Source: Novosphingobium malaysiense
Lineage (GTDB): Bacteria > Pseudomonadota > Alphaproteobacteria > Sphingomonadales > Sphingomonadaceae
Direction: 5' to 3'
DNA length: 64,000 nt
NCBI RefSeq assembly: GCF_000802225.1
Contig: NZ_JTDI01000006.1
Span: forward strand, 186,001 to 250,000
The notes below the pieces were generated by a model, which saw only the letters and a program-made list of their open reading frames with translations, did not search any database and was not told the DNA's origin. Position numbers and translations under genes: made by a program. Each line of letters begins with the position of its first letter. Position 1 is the first letter of the stretch. Below are positions 34,254 to 43,694 of the stretch, in pieces.

Positions 34254-35414
34254 GTGTCCACGTTGCAGCACGGGCTGTTCATAGCCCCCTATCATGACGT
34301 CAACGAAAGCCCGACCATCGGCCTTCGGCGCGATCTGGAGATCGTCGAATGGGTCGATCGGCTCGGCTTCGCGGAAGCCTGGTTCGGCGAACATCATTCA
34401 ACCGGCTGGGAAACCATCTGTTCGCCGGAACTAATGATTGCCGCTGCCGCCGAGCGCACCTCGCGCATCCGGCTGGGGACGGGCGTCGTCTCGATGCCCT
34501 ATCACAACCCGCTGATGGTCGTGAACCGCATCCTCCAGCTCGATCACATGACGATGGGGCGCGTGATGTTCGGCATGGGCCCCGGCCTCCTGCCCACCGA
34601 TGCCGACATGATCGGCGTCGACATCAAGAGCCTGCGCGAGAAGCTGACCGAAGTGGCGGAGATCATCGTGCCGCTGTTGCGCGGCGAGGAAGTGACGCAC
34701 AAGACGGACTGGTACACGCTTAACAAGGCGCGCACGCACCTGTTGCCCTATACCCAGCCGCACCCGGAGATCGCCGTCGCCAGTGCCATCACCCCCTCGG
34801 GCGGCATGCTGGCGGGCAAGTATGGCTTCGGCATGTTGTGCGTCGCCGCGACCGAGACCGCCGGCTTCGATGTCCTCGACGAGAACTGGAAGATCGCCAA
34901 CGAGGTCGCCGCCGAAAACGGCGTGGAGATGGACCCCGCCAAGCTGCGCCTTGTCGTCCCGATGCACGTGGCGGCGACGCGCGAAAAGGCCCGCGCCGAC
35001 GTGGCCGAGGGGCTCGCGCGCTGGGTCGAGTATTTCGACCGGGTGGCGCCGGCAGGGATGCGCGGCATGTCGGGTGCCGGCGATCCGGCCGAACTGCTCG
35101 TGAATGCCGGGCGCGCCGTGATCGGTACGCCCGACGATGCCATCGCCATGATCGAGAAGCTGCAGGCCAAGCAGGGAGAGTTCGGCGTGGTCCTGCTGCA
35201 GGCGCATAACTGGGCGGAGTGGGAAGAGACCAAGAAGAGCTACGAACTCTACGCCCGCTTCGTCATGCCGCATTTCGCCGGCACCAACCGCAACCGGCAG
35301 TCCAGCTATGGCGATCTCACCAACGCCATCGACCGGCTCGAAAGCCAGCGCACGGCTGGCGCGGACGCGGCATTTGCCCAGTGGGAAAAGAAGACCGGAC
35401 GCAAGGCAGGCTGA
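34254..35414 (+). CDS. LLM-class flavin-dependent monooxygenase (LimB-like)
   Basis: A 386-residue luciferase-like monooxygenase. The N-terminus (GLFIAPYHDVNESPTIGLRR), GFAEAWFGEHHSTGWETICS and IRLGTGVVSMPYHNPLMVVN resemble, from memory, bacterial limonene 1,2-monooxygenase. It would use reduced flavin and O2 to oxygenate a hydrophobic substrate. The start is read as GTG 34254, with GGGAGAGG eight bases before it; GTG 34236 upstream has no such site. It heads a plus-strand run with a P450 and an SDR, divergent from the TetR gene. Confidence 0.9.
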   Translation: MSTLQHGLFIAPYHDVNESPTIGLRRDLEIVEWVDRLGFAEAWFGEHHSTGWETICSPELMIAAAAERTSRIRLGTGVVSMPYHNPLMVVNRILQLDHMTMGRVMFGMGPGLLPTDADMIGVDIKSLREKLTEVAEIIVPLLRGEEVTHKTDWYTLNKARTHLLPYTQPHPEIAVASAITPSGGMLAGKYGFGMLCVAATETAGFDVLDENWKIANEVAAENGVEMDPAKLRLVVPMHVAATREKARADVAEGLARWVEYFDRVAPAGMRGMSGAGDPAELLVNAGRAVIGTPDDAIAMIEKLQAKQGEFGVVLLQAHNWAEWEETKKSYELYARFVMPHFAGTNRNRQSSYGDLTNAIDRLESQRTAGADAAFAQWEKKTGRKAG

Positions 35415-35443
35415 CCGGCATAGAATAATATCGAAGGAGAAGG

Positions 35444-36670
35444 ATGATGCAAAAAGGCCAGGACCTGGAGCTACCCTATCTCGAGATGGAGACCGACGAT
35501 TTCGCCGCCGATCCCATCCCGCATTTCGAACGCGCGCGCGCGCAGCATCCCTGGCTGGCGCGCTGGGTGCTGGGCTATGTCGTGACCGACTACAAGGCGA
35601 TGCGCGAGCTCTTCGCGCGCGAAGGCGAGATGGGGCAGCTCTATAACCAGATCGTCGAGATCATGGACGCCGAAGGCACCCGCTGGGGCGACTTCCAGAA
35701 GCGCCACATGCTCAATCAGATGGGGCCGGCCCACAAGCGCTATCGCGACATGCTGCAGGCCTCCTTCACGCCGCGCCGCATGAACGAACTGCGCCCGCTG
35801 ATGCAGCGCACCATGACGGAGCTGCTCGACGAATGGGCCCCGCGCGGAAGCTTCGATTTCGAGGAGTTCGCCAGCTACTATCCGATCTCGGTGATGTGCC
35901 GGATGATCGGCGCGTCCCCGTCGGTCGTGCCGGGCCTGCGCTCGGCCATGGAAGCGATCGGCCTGTCCACCAGCATGGACAAGCGCTGGCTGCCAGCCAT
36001 GCAGAAGGGCGTCGAACAGATGGAGCAGTTCGTCATCGATCTGGTCGCCCAGCGCCGCGCTTCGCCGCACGAGAGTCAGGAAGATCTGCTCGACATGCTG
36101 ATCGCCATCCGCGACCGCGACGAGCTGACTGATCTGGAGCTGCACGAGCTGCTGATCTTCCTGTTCGTCGCGGGGTACGACACCTCGAAGAACATGACGA
36201 CGCTGATCATGAACCTGCTGATCCCGCGTCCCGAAATCTACGAGCGGGTGGCACGCGATTTTGATTACACCAAGCGCGTGGTCGAAGAGGCGCTGCGCTA
36301 CCATTCCACGACCTCGACCCAGCGCGTGCTGCTCGAGGACATGGAATACCAGGGGGTCGTTCTGGAAAAGGGCTCGATCGTCTGGTTCCCGATGAGCATT
36401 GCCGTCCACGACGATCGCTACGTCAGCGATCCCGACCGCTTCGATCCCGACCGCAAGGCCGAGACGAAGCACATCGCCTTCGGGCTGGGGCCCCATATCT
36501 GCCTTGGTCAGTACCTCGCACAGGCGCTCATTCAGGAGGGCCTGCACCTGATCGCCCAGCGCCTCGTAAACCCGCGCACGACCGGCGCGCGTGGCTGGCG
36601 TCCCTTCCCCGGCGCCTGGGGCATTCGCGGGCTGCCGGTCGAATTCGATCCCGTCGCGGTCGCAGCCTGA
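35444..36670 (+). CDS. cytochrome P450
   Basis: A 408-residue soluble bacterial P450. The I-helix oxygen motif is AGYDT (residues 243-247), ExxR is Glu282-Arg285 (EALR), and the haem loop is FGLGPHICLG with ligand Cys353. No membrane anchor. It needs a ferredoxin partner; none is next to it, though a Rieske protein (a different redox type) is 27 kb away. ATG 35444, with GAAGGAG upstream; ATG 35447 is equally possible. Located between a LimB-like monooxygenase and an SDR, which suggests a terpenoid- or steroid-like substrate (inference). Confidence 0.96.
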   Translation: MMQKGQDLELPYLEMETDDFAADPIPHFERARAQHPWLARWVLGYVVTDYKAMRELFAREGEMGQLYNQIVEIMDAEGTRWGDFQKRHMLNQMGPAHKRYRDMLQASFTPRRMNELRPLMQRTMTELLDEWAPRGSFDFEEFASYYPISVMCRMIGASPSVVPGLRSAMEAIGLSTSMDKRWLPAMQKGVEQMEQFVIDLVAQRRASPHESQEDLLDMLIAIRDRDELTDLELHELLIFLFVAGYDTSKNMTTLIMNLLIPRPEIYERVARDFDYTKRVVEEALRYHSTTSTQRVLLEDMEYQGVVLEKGSIVWFPMSIAVHDDRYVSDPDRFDPDRKAETKHIAFGLGPHICLGQYLAQALIQEGLHLIAQRLVNPRTTGARGWRPFPGAWGIRGLPVEFDPVAVAA

Positions 36671-36706
36671 TGGGGCTGACCAACGAGAATGGGCAAGGAG
36701 GATGAA

Positions 36707-37657
36707 ATGAACGAACTGCGTTTCGACGGACAGACCGTGATCGTGACCGGTGCCGGCGGCAACCCCAGCCTGGGCCGCTCCTATGCACTGCTGTTCGGCC
36801 AGCGGGGCGCGAACGTCGTCGTCAACGATATCAGCCGCGATCCCGAAGCCCGCCACTATCCGGGCATGGCCTCGGCTGAGACCGTTGCGGAAGAAATCCG
36901 CGCGGCGGGCGGAAAGGCGATAGCCGCCGAAGGCTCGGTGGCGACTTCCGAAGGCGCGAAGGCCGTGGTCCAAAAGGCCACAGATGCCTTCGGTCGCGTC
37001 GACATTCTCGTGAACAATGCCGGTGTCTGCATCAATGCCCCGTTCGACGAGATCAGCGACCGCGACATCGAACGGCACGTAGAGGTGAACGTGCTCGGCT
37101 CGGTCTGGATGGTGCGGGCCGTCTGGCCGCTGATGAAGGCGCAGGGCTATGGCCGCATCGTCAACATCACGTCGGGCTCGATGACCGGCTATGTCGATCA
37201 GGTGATCTATGCGACGACCAAGGGCGGCACATGGTCGCTCACGCGTGGTCTCGCCGCCGAAGGGCAGGCCCACGGTATCAAAGTCAACGCGGTGAGCCCG
37301 GGCGCCTACACGCGCATGGTGATTTCCTCGTTCGAAGACGATTCCCCGCTGCTCGCGCACTCGAAGCAAAGCCTGCAGCCCGAACTCTGTGCCCCCGCCG
37401 TAGTCTTCCTTGCCCACGAAAGCTGTCCGGTGAACGGAGAGTGCATCGATTCCGTCGGCGGCGACGTCCAGCGTTGCTTCATAGCGCGAACCAAGGGCTT
37501 CAGCGACCGCGAGCAGACCGTCGAAACCATTGCCGAGCGCTTCGACGAAGTCATGGACGAGACCGGCGCCGAGACGGTCGGACTGGCTGCCATGGACACG
37601 TCCGAATGGGGCATTCGTCCCTACGAGGCGGCAGAGGAACGGCAGGAGCAGGCCTGA
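36707..37657 (+). CDS. SDR family oxidoreductase (17-beta-HSD4-like)
   Basis: A 316-residue short-chain dehydrogenase with the longer cofactor loop VTGAGGNPSLGRSYALLF, the NNAGVC motif, catalytic Ser in ITSGSM and YATTK (Tyr-x3-Lys). The form resembles the dehydrogenase part of multifunctional beta-oxidation enzymes, with an extra C-terminal tail (REQTVETIAERFDEVMDETG). The ATG at 36707 is favoured by AAGGAGGAT immediately upstream. It probably oxidises the alcohol made by the P450 encoded just before it. Confidence 0.92.
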   Translation: MNELRFDGQTVIVTGAGGNPSLGRSYALLFGQRGANVVVNDISRDPEARHYPGMASAETVAEEIRAAGGKAIAAEGSVATSEGAKAVVQKATDAFGRVDILVNNAGVCINAPFDEISDRDIERHVEVNVLGSVWMVRAVWPLMKAQGYGRIVNITSGSMTGYVDQVIYATTKGGTWSLTRGLAAEGQAHGIKVNAVSPGAYTRMVISSFEDDSPLLAHSKQSLQPELCAPAVVFLAHESCPVNGECIDSVGGDVQRCFIARTKGFSDREQTVETIAERFDEVMDETGAETVGLAAMDTSEWGIRPYEAAEERQEQA

Positions 37658-37822
37658 CCGCGAGCAGCGGCCGCGCTCCCGAAAAGCAGGGTGGCGGCGA
37701 TTGTCAGGACCGCCATGTGCGTTTACGCTCGTTTTTGTGATCGAGCGGAATCCCGGGACTTTGACCACCACCGAAACCTGTCGGGCAGACCCTGTTCGTC
37801 CGGTCTGCTTGCGGATTGCCGC

Positions 37823-39382
37823 GTGACGCAGTCTGCCCGCGAAGCATTGCAGCGAGGCGACCTTCCTGCCGCCGGTTCGGCAGCGCAGGCACTGATCCAG
37901 GCCCGTCCCCGGGATGGCGAGGGGTACTTCCTGCTGGCCTTGGTAGCCGCCGAGGCCGGACAGATGGGCAAGGCGCTCCCTCTCATCGAACAGGCGCTGG
38001 AACGCGATCCCGACAACAGCGAGTATCTGGCCCAGCACGCGCGCCTGCTGATCCTCCTCCGGCGCGACGGGGAGGCCGCCGAAGCGGTCCGCCGGGTGCT
38101 CGAACGGGGCAGCGACGATGCGCGCACGCTCGACACGGTGGGATGCGTGCTCGCACGGCTGGGCGATCACGAAACCTCGATCCGGCCTTTCGAGGGCGCC
38201 GTAGCGCGCGAGCCCGGCAATCTCGACTACCGTTACAATCTCGCTGCCGCTTGCGGGTTCACCGGACGCGTCGATGCCGCGCGCGAACACTACGAAGCCA
38301 TCCTTGCCGCCGATCCGGGCAATGCCCGCAGCCACTATGGGCTGGCCATCCTCTCGCGCCAATCGCGCGAAGCGAACCACGTCTCGCGTCTCGAAGCCGC
38401 TGCAGCGCGGGCGCGGGACCCGCAGGATCTGGTGCGCCTGCGCTACGCGCTGGCCAAGGAACTGGAGGACATCGGCGAAGCAGACCGGGCCTTTGCGACG
38501 CTTCTGCAAGCCAACACCGATTACAAGCGGCAGATCCGCTACGACTTCGCGCAGGACGAAGCCAACTTCGATGCCATCGAGGCCGCGTTTGCATCGGCCG
38601 GTCCCGCAGCCTCTTCCGGCCTCTCGGACGCCTCGGCAATCTTCGTCGTCGGCATGCCACGGACGGGGACGACGCTCGTCGACCGCATCCTCTCGTCGCA
38701 TCCCGAGGTGGCCTCGGCCGGAGAACTTCAGGCCATGCCGCTGGCGGTCAAGCAGGCTGCAGGCACCCGCTCCCGGCAGGTGATCGATCCGGAAACCGCG
38801 CAGGCGGCAATGGCCGCCGATCCCGCGAAAATCGGGCAACTCTACCTTGCCCGGGCCGCACACCACCGGCCCGCCGGCGCTGCGCGCTACGTAGACAAGC
38901 TCCCCGCCAACTTCCTGCATGTCGGCCACATTGTCCGCAGCCTGCCGAATGCCCGCATCGTGTGCCTGCGGCGCAATCCCATGGACACGGTCTGGAGCAA
39001 TTTCCGCAATCTCTTCGCGACCCAGTCGGCCTACTACGCCTACTCCTACGACTTGCTCGACACGGCGCGATACTACGCCCGGTTCGACCGGCTCATGGCT
39101 TTCTGGGACCGGCTTTACCCCGGCCGCGTCCTGCAGTTCGGATACGAAGCGCTGGTCCTCGACCAGGAAGCGCAGACGCGCCGGCTGCTGGAACACTGCG
39201 GCCTGTCGTGGGCCCCGGCCTGCCTCGCCTTCCACGAGAACCGGGCTGCAGTCGCCACGCCCAGCGCGGCACAGGTCCGGCGCAGTCTCAATACCGAGGG
39301 CATCGGCCGCTGGAAGACCCACGCCGAGGGCATGGCAGAAGTGCGCGCATACTTCGAGGCGCAAGGCATCGCGATAGACTGA
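37823..39382 (+). CDS. TPR-containing sulfotransferase
   Basis: About 519 residues. The first 260 hold TPR-like helical repeats (LPAAGSAAQALIQARP, ALPLIEQALERDPDN, HYEAILAADPGNARSHYGLA). The second half is a sulfotransferase domain with the PAPS 5'-phosphate loop VVGMPRTGTTLVDRILSSHP and the 3'-phosphate region LPNARIVCLRRNPMDTVWSN. It would transfer sulfate from PAPS to a hydroxyl or amine. The start is uncertain: I use GTG 37823, because sequence upstream (in frame to 37691) is not protein-like. It follows the SDR on the same strand after a 165-base gap. It ends just before a perfect inverted repeat. Confidence 0.82.
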   Translation: MTQSAREALQRGDLPAAGSAAQALIQARPRDGEGYFLLALVAAEAGQMGKALPLIEQALERDPDNSEYLAQHARLLILLRRDGEAAEAVRRVLERGSDDARTLDTVGCVLARLGDHETSIRPFEGAVAREPGNLDYRYNLAAACGFTGRVDAAREHYEAILAADPGNARSHYGLAILSRQSREANHVSRLEAAAARARDPQDLVRLRYALAKELEDIGEADRAFATLLQANTDYKRQIRYDFAQDEANFDAIEAAFASAGPAASSGLSDASAIFVVGMPRTGTTLVDRILSSHPEVASAGELQAMPLAVKQAAGTRSRQVIDPETAQAAMAADPAKIGQLYLARAAHHRPAGAARYVDKLPANFLHVGHIVRSLPNARIVCLRRNPMDTVWSNFRNLFATQSAYYAYSYDLLDTARYYARFDRLMAFWDRLYPGRVLQFGYEALVLDQEAQTRRLLEHCGLSWAPACLAFHENRAAVATPSAAQVRRSLNTEGIGRWKTHAEGMAEVRAYFEAQGIAID

Positions 39383-39405
39383 GCGCGGAATTTCGCGCTG
39401 CGCAA

Positions 39406-39454
39406 CGCCGTGGCTACGGCCCCGTTCAGGCAGAATCCGGCCGTAGCCACGGCG
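39406..39454. repeat. perfect 16-bp inverted repeat downstream of sulfotransferase gene
   Basis: CGCCGTGGCTACGGCC pairs exactly with GGCCGTAGCCACGGCG across a 17-base spacer. No T run follows directly. It lies between convergent genes and, together with the hairpin at 39476, separates the two transcription units. Confidence 0.8.
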
Positions 39455-39475
39455 TCGCTCGGTATGACGAAAAAG

Positions 39476-39505
39476 AGGCGGCACCGCTTGCGCGATGCCG
39501 CCTTT
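39476..39505. terminator. bidirectional terminator between convergent genes
   Basis: AGGCGGCA and TGCCGCCT form an 8-bp stem around a 12-base loop; an A-rich side (GAAAAAG) on the left and TT on the right allow use from both strands, mainly ending the TonB receptor gene read on the minus strand (stop at 39539). Confidence 0.65.
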
Positions 39506-39538
39506 CAGTGTGGGTAACTGGGTGCGACCCTCAGGCCC

Positions 39539-41914
39539 TCAGTATTTGATGCGCGCCTCGAGACCGATGACACGCGGCGTGGCAACGCTTTGCGCGTAGT
39601 AGCGCGAGATGACGCCGTCGTTGACGAGACCCTTGCGGGTCAGGTCGTTGCTGACGCCGGTGATCGCGTACTTGTCGAAGATGTTGTTCGCGAAGAGCGA
39701 CACCTCGTAGTTCTCGGCCTTGTAGGTCACGGTCGCGCGATGCATCGTGTAGGACGGCAGGCGCTCGCCGCCGCCACGAAGGCCCGTGCGGGTGTAGATG
39801 CCGCCCATGTAGGTAGCGGTCCAGCCCAGGACGACCGAGTTCAAGCCGACGGGGAATTCGTAGGTCGCGCCGAGCGCGCCGGAATTCTTGGTCGAGCCCG
39901 GCAGGCGGTCACCCGCATAGACGTCCACCAGATCGCCCCCGGCCACGGAAAGCAACTGGAGCACGTCCTCGGTCAGGTGCGCATCGAGGTAGGAATAGTT
40001 GCCGCGGATGTTGAAGCCGGGGAACGGGTTGGCGTTGAACGAGAAGTCGATCCCCTTCGAGACAGCCTTGCCGCCATTGACGGTGATGCCGATGGCGCCG
40101 TTGACGGTCTGACCCGCCAGCTGGATGCCGTTCCAGTCGACATGGTAGCCGGAGAGGCTGAACGAGAGCCTGTTGTCGAACAACTGGGCGCGGACACCGA
40201 TCTCGGCGTTCTTCACCTTGTCGGGGCCGTAATCGAGCTCGTTTTCGAGCGCGCACAGGTTCTGGCCCGGCGGGAGCGGCAGGACGCAGGGCGCAACGCG
40301 GTTCACGCCGCCGATGCGATAGCCGGTCGAGTAGGTGCCCCAGACCAGCACGTCCGGCGTGACGTTCCACGAGGCGTTGATCTTGTACACAAGGCCGTCG
40401 TCGGAGGTGGAACCCGAGCGCGAACGGTAGTCGCTCTGCCAGTAGGGCAGGTAGCTGCCGCCATCGATCCAGGCGTCGTACTTGTAGTAGCGCAGGCCGC
40501 CGGTGATCTGGATGTCAGGCGTGAAATGCCAGGTCGCTTCGCCGTAGAGGCCTTTTTCATCGGTCTTGGTGCGCACGTACGACGAGTATTCGTGGTCCTC
40601 AGTACCGATATCGATGCCCCAGTTCTCCAGGGCCCAGGCGCCGAAGCCCGGCGTATATTCATCGTAGTTCGAGCGGTAGTTCTGGCGGTTCCAGAAGGCG
40701 CCGGCCACGAAGCTGAGCGGGCTGTCGAAGGTCGAGACCAGTCGGACTTCGTTGGTGTATTCGTATTCCTTCTGGTTCGACTGGTTGTAGCTCGAGAAAG
40801 CCGGGAACAGCTCGTAGTCGTAGTCGAGGTCGATCAGAAGGTCGGTATTGTCGCCGTGGTAGGACGTCTTGCGCTGGGTATAGGCGGAGACGAAGACCAC
40901 ATCCATGAAGTCCATCACGTTGCCCGTCGCCTCAAGCGAAATCAGCTGGCCTTCGCGCGTTGCCGGCTCGAGGTAGCGCCACGGGGCCTCGTACTTGCCC
41001 TCGCCGACCACGCCTCCGCCGGTGGCCTGGCGGCCGCCCGTCTTGGTCTTCTGATAGGCGTAGGTCACGAAGACCTGGAAGTCGTCGTCCACGAACCCGA
41101 TCTGGTTTCGCGACGTGAACGTGTGGTCGTAGTTGACGTCCTTGGCTTCCTTGAAGTTGGCGGCCTTGTCCTCAGCGCTGCCAAGCGGATTGGCCAGCGT
41201 GCCGGGCTGCGGCAGCGAGACGCCGGGCGTCTGCAGGAGGTAGGGATAGTCGATGAAGCCGGGCGTATCGTAGTAGCCGGTGGTGGTGCGGAATGCGATC
41301 TTCTCGGCCAGCGGGATGTTCAGCGTCGCATAGCCGGAATACCCGACGTCGCCCGAGTGGGCCATGTCGAAGACACGGCCGCTGGCCTCGACCGAGAACT
41401 TCGTGGGATCGGGACGATTGGGCATGTACCGCATGGCGCCGGCCAGGGTGCCCAGACCGTAGAGCGTGCCTTGCGGGCCCAGCAGCACTTCGACGCGGTT
41501 CATGTCGATCAGCTTGAAGTCGTAGTACATCGGCACTTCGCCGAGGTACATGCCGATGGCGTTGTCGCCGTTGTTGCCGCCGCCTGCTGCGGTGTCGTCG
41601 GCAGACAAGCCGCGCATGACGATCGTGCCCGATGCGCGTGCGCCGTTGTCGATAACCGTCAGGCCGGGCGTAAAGGCGCTGAGATCGCGCATGTCGTCGA
41701 TCTGTTCGTGCTCGAGTTCGTCCGCACCGATCGCGGAGATGTTGATCGGCGTTTCGATCAGCGTCGTGTCGCGACGGGTCGCCGAGACGACGATGGTCTG
41801 GCCTTCGTAGCCTGCCTCTGCCGCATCGTCGGCCAGTGCGGGCGTGGCGAGCGCGACGCTTGTGAATATTGTCGCGGACAGAAGCCCCGCCTTACGGTTC
41901 ACTCGATACGACAT
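39539..41914 (-). CDS. TonB-dependent receptor
   Basis: A 791-residue outer-membrane receptor. Signal peptide about residues 1-29 (ATPALADD), then GQTIVVSATRRDTTLIETPI, TPGLTVIDNGARASGTIVMR and GPQGTLYGLGTLAGAMRYMP in the plug, then the barrel ending LEARIKY. ATG 41914, with GGGGG upstream. It faces the P450/sulfotransferase cluster and may import its substrate. A small perfect hairpin lies upstream at 41954-41971. Sequence is distinct from the other receptors in the window. Confidence 0.95.
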   Translation of the reverse strand: MSYRVNRKAGLLSATIFTSVALATPALADDAAEAGYEGQTIVVSATRRDTTLIETPINISAIGADELEHEQIDDMRDLSAFTPGLTVIDNGARASGTIVMRGLSADDTAAGGGNNGDNAIGMYLGEVPMYYDFKLIDMNRVEVLLGPQGTLYGLGTLAGAMRYMPNRPDPTKFSVEASGRVFDMAHSGDVGYSGYATLNIPLAEKIAFRTTTGYYDTPGFIDYPYLLQTPGVSLPQPGTLANPLGSAEDKAANFKEAKDVNYDHTFTSRNQIGFVDDDFQVFVTYAYQKTKTGGRQATGGGVVGEGKYEAPWRYLEPATREGQLISLEATGNVMDFMDVVFVSAYTQRKTSYHGDNTDLLIDLDYDYELFPAFSSYNQSNQKEYEYTNEVRLVSTFDSPLSFVAGAFWNRQNYRSNYDEYTPGFGAWALENWGIDIGTEDHEYSSYVRTKTDEKGLYGEATWHFTPDIQITGGLRYYKYDAWIDGGSYLPYWQSDYRSRSGSTSDDGLVYKINASWNVTPDVLVWGTYSTGYRIGGVNRVAPCVLPLPPGQNLCALENELDYGPDKVKNAEIGVRAQLFDNRLSFSLSGYHVDWNGIQLAGQTVNGAIGITVNGGKAVSKGIDFSFNANPFPGFNIRGNYSYLDAHLTEDVLQLLSVAGGDLVDVYAGDRLPGSTKNSGALGATYEFPVGLNSVVLGWTATYMGGIYTRTGLRGGGERLPSYTMHRATVTYKAENYEVSLFANNIFDKYAITGVSNDLTRKGLVNDGVISRYYAQSVATPRVIGLEARIKY

Positions 41915-41953
41915 ATGCTAACCCCCTTTTTTTGGATAAAGTTGTCCCGTGCC

Positions 41954-41971
41954 CTGACTCCCTCGAGTCAG
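41954..41971. other. short perfect palindrome upstream of TonB receptor gene
   Basis: CTGACTC-CCTC-GAGTCAG, 40 bases upstream of the receptor's start codon (minus strand). It could be an operator half-site pair or a leftover terminator for the upstream oxygenase gene; there is no T run. Confidence 0.35.
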
Positions 41972-42113
41972 AACCTGAGCGTTCACTTCGTTTTGATCTC
42001 TGCGCGGCGGGCCGATCACCTTGGGCGGTGGCGGGTTGACGCGCGTATTGCTTGCAATTTTTTGGGCCCGTCGCGGCGTGCGATCCAAGGTCGCCGCGGA
42101 CGAGCGCCTCGAA

Positions 42114-43115
42114 TCAATGGGCTGTGGACGATGGTTGGTTACGTTTCGCCTGGATCCAGTCGATCATGGGTTTGAACGGAAAGATGAATTGCTCCCAGAT
42201 CGACAGGCGCTTGCGGTCATCCTGACCGACGATGGCGGATTCACCCTCGCGATATGTACCCAACAAGCGATCGATCAGGATCAGCGAGTTGCCATAGTTG
42301 CAGCGGGTGTCTTCGTACGTCACCGAGTGATGCAGGCTGTGGTGCCGGATCGTGGTGAAGAAGAACGAGTAGAACTTGGGCGGATCGGAGCGCACGTTTG
42401 CATGGGCGAAGCTGGATACCGCGCCGGTCACGTTGAACGCACAGAACACGGCCGCTGGCTGCAGGTCGAACAGCGAAACCACGCTAAGACTGATGAGGAA
42501 CAGCTCGATCGGGTTGCCCACCGCCCCTTTCATCGCGTTCAACTGCGTGATGTGGTGGTGCGGCGCGTGGGTAAGCCAGAAGGGATGCCAGTCGTGCATC
42601 AACCGATGCATCCAGTACTGACCGAATTCATAGAGGAAGATCACCAGGGCGACCTGGGCAAGGAATGGCATGTTCATGGCCCATTCCGTGGTGATGCCCA
42701 GCGTTTCCTTGGCAGACAGCAGCGGCTGTTCGGCCAGCGTGTCCGTCACCCAGGAAATGACGGTATAGCCGAGGATCACGTAAAAGAAGTCCGTGGCGAA
42801 TTCGCGCCAGTTCAGACGCCAGCCGGCGTGGCGCTCGAAAAACCACTCGAGCGCTTGCACGAATGCCGTCGTGAGCCCGCCCGCGACGATGATCGACCAC
42901 GAATTGTCGATCCAGGACTTGGGACCGAAGGCCCAGAACAGGACGATCACCGCCACGGTTGCTGGCGGCAGCAGATCGACAAGAAGCTTCTTGGTGGCGC
43001 TCCATTCGCGGTCACCGGAATTGTCCGCCGGTTCGCGGTCCCCATAGGACAGGGCGTCACCGGAGGGCGCTTTCTCGTCGCCCGGTGGCGCAGAATAGGC
43101 CGGCAATCGATCCAT
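42114..43115 (-). CDS. sterol desaturase / fatty-acid hydroxylase family membrane oxygenase (A)
   Basis: A 333-residue integral membrane protein with the di-iron histidine boxes of the family: HRLMH (HxxxH), HAPHH and HHSLHH, plus HAN between them. About four hydrophobic helices precede the boxes (PATVAVIVLFWAFG; FLAQVALVIFLYEFGQYWM). Members use O2 to hydroxylate or desaturate a C-H bond. It is a paralogue of the gene at 57324 (shared FGQYWMHR-MH-W-P-WLTH core). A 26-bp NikR-like operator candidate lies 98 bases upstream. Natural substrate unknown; its context with nitrogen genes is discussed in the findings. Confidence 0.9.
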   Translation of the reverse strand: MDRLPAYSAPPGDEKAPSGDALSYGDREPADNSGDREWSATKKLLVDLLPPATVAVIVLFWAFGPKSWIDNSWSIIVAGGLTTAFVQALEWFFERHAGWRLNWREFATDFFYVILGYTVISWVTDTLAEQPLLSAKETLGITTEWAMNMPFLAQVALVIFLYEFGQYWMHRLMHDWHPFWLTHAPHHHITQLNAMKGAVGNPIELFLISLSVVSLFDLQPAAVFCAFNVTGAVSSFAHANVRSDPPKFYSFFFTTIRHHSLHHSVTYEDTRCNYGNSLILIDRLLGTYREGESAIVGQDDRKRLSIWEQFIFPFKPMIDWIQAKRNQPSSTAH

Positions 43116-43212
43116 CGAAAATCTCCAATATCGAGCCGCGAACGGCCCAATGCTCCAGATTTTCTCTCCCAGTCGAAGTCGCTCTGACAGGCGATGTGTG
43201 ACACGGTATCGA

Positions 43213-43238
43213 TATTACGCTTTGCGTCAAGCGTATTA
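43213..43238. promoter_or_regulatory. NikR-like operator candidate O1 (oxygenase A)
   Basis: TATTAC-N14-GTATTA. The spacer itself contains an inverted repeat (CGCTT / AAGCG). Same 26-bp length as four other sites in this island. It lies 98 bases ahead of the oxygenase A start codon. Confidence 0.7.
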
Positions 43239-43668
43239 ATTGCGCACTGCCGCAAGGAATTGCCGCAGCGCACAAAAACGTCATAAAAACGCCGTTTTAG
43301 CAGCAACGCGTCGGATCATGCCGCCAACACCGCTCGTCCTGAAAGGCGGATGCGCACGCCCGATGGTGCACATTCGCCACAGGAAGCCTCGTTCGCGGCG
43401 ATTCGACTGCAGCGGCTCTTCATCTACTGCAGGTGCTATCGCCACCGACGATCTCCGGCATCGGCAGAAGCGGATCGGCGAGGCTGCCTTGTTGCTAGCG
43501 CACCCGCCATAACAAGGGGCTTGTGCGTCGCAGCAGTGCGTCCCGCTCCCGCCTTTGACATAAATCGCCGGAAAATATGCAAAATCTGGAGCCAGCCCTT
43601 TACCGTAGGCTTTCCCGAAAATAGACCCGGGGTTTGCAGACCGGTCCGATCTGGAGCCAATGCCACGG

Positions 43669-43694
43669 TACTACAAATTGCATTATTGGTAATA
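43669..43694. promoter_or_regulatory. NikR-like operator candidate O2 (first regulator gene)
   Basis: TACTAC-N14-GTAATA, one base off the consensus left half. The right portion TATTGGTAATA is identical to that of site O4. It lies 115 bases upstream of the regulator gene at 43809, suggesting self-control. Confidence 0.72.

Noticed and set aside
35471..39484. Very long open frame on the minus strand (about 1340 codons)
   Set aside because: It lies opposite the P450, SDR and sulfotransferase genes, whose motifs are clear. Long antisense frames are common in GC-rich DNA with third-position bias; its translation is low-complexity and motif-free.
39590..42175. Plus-strand open frame of about 860 codons opposite the TonB receptor
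   Set aside because: Antisense shadow of the receptor gene; composition is Val/Asp/Gly/Arg-rich without a signal peptide or motif.
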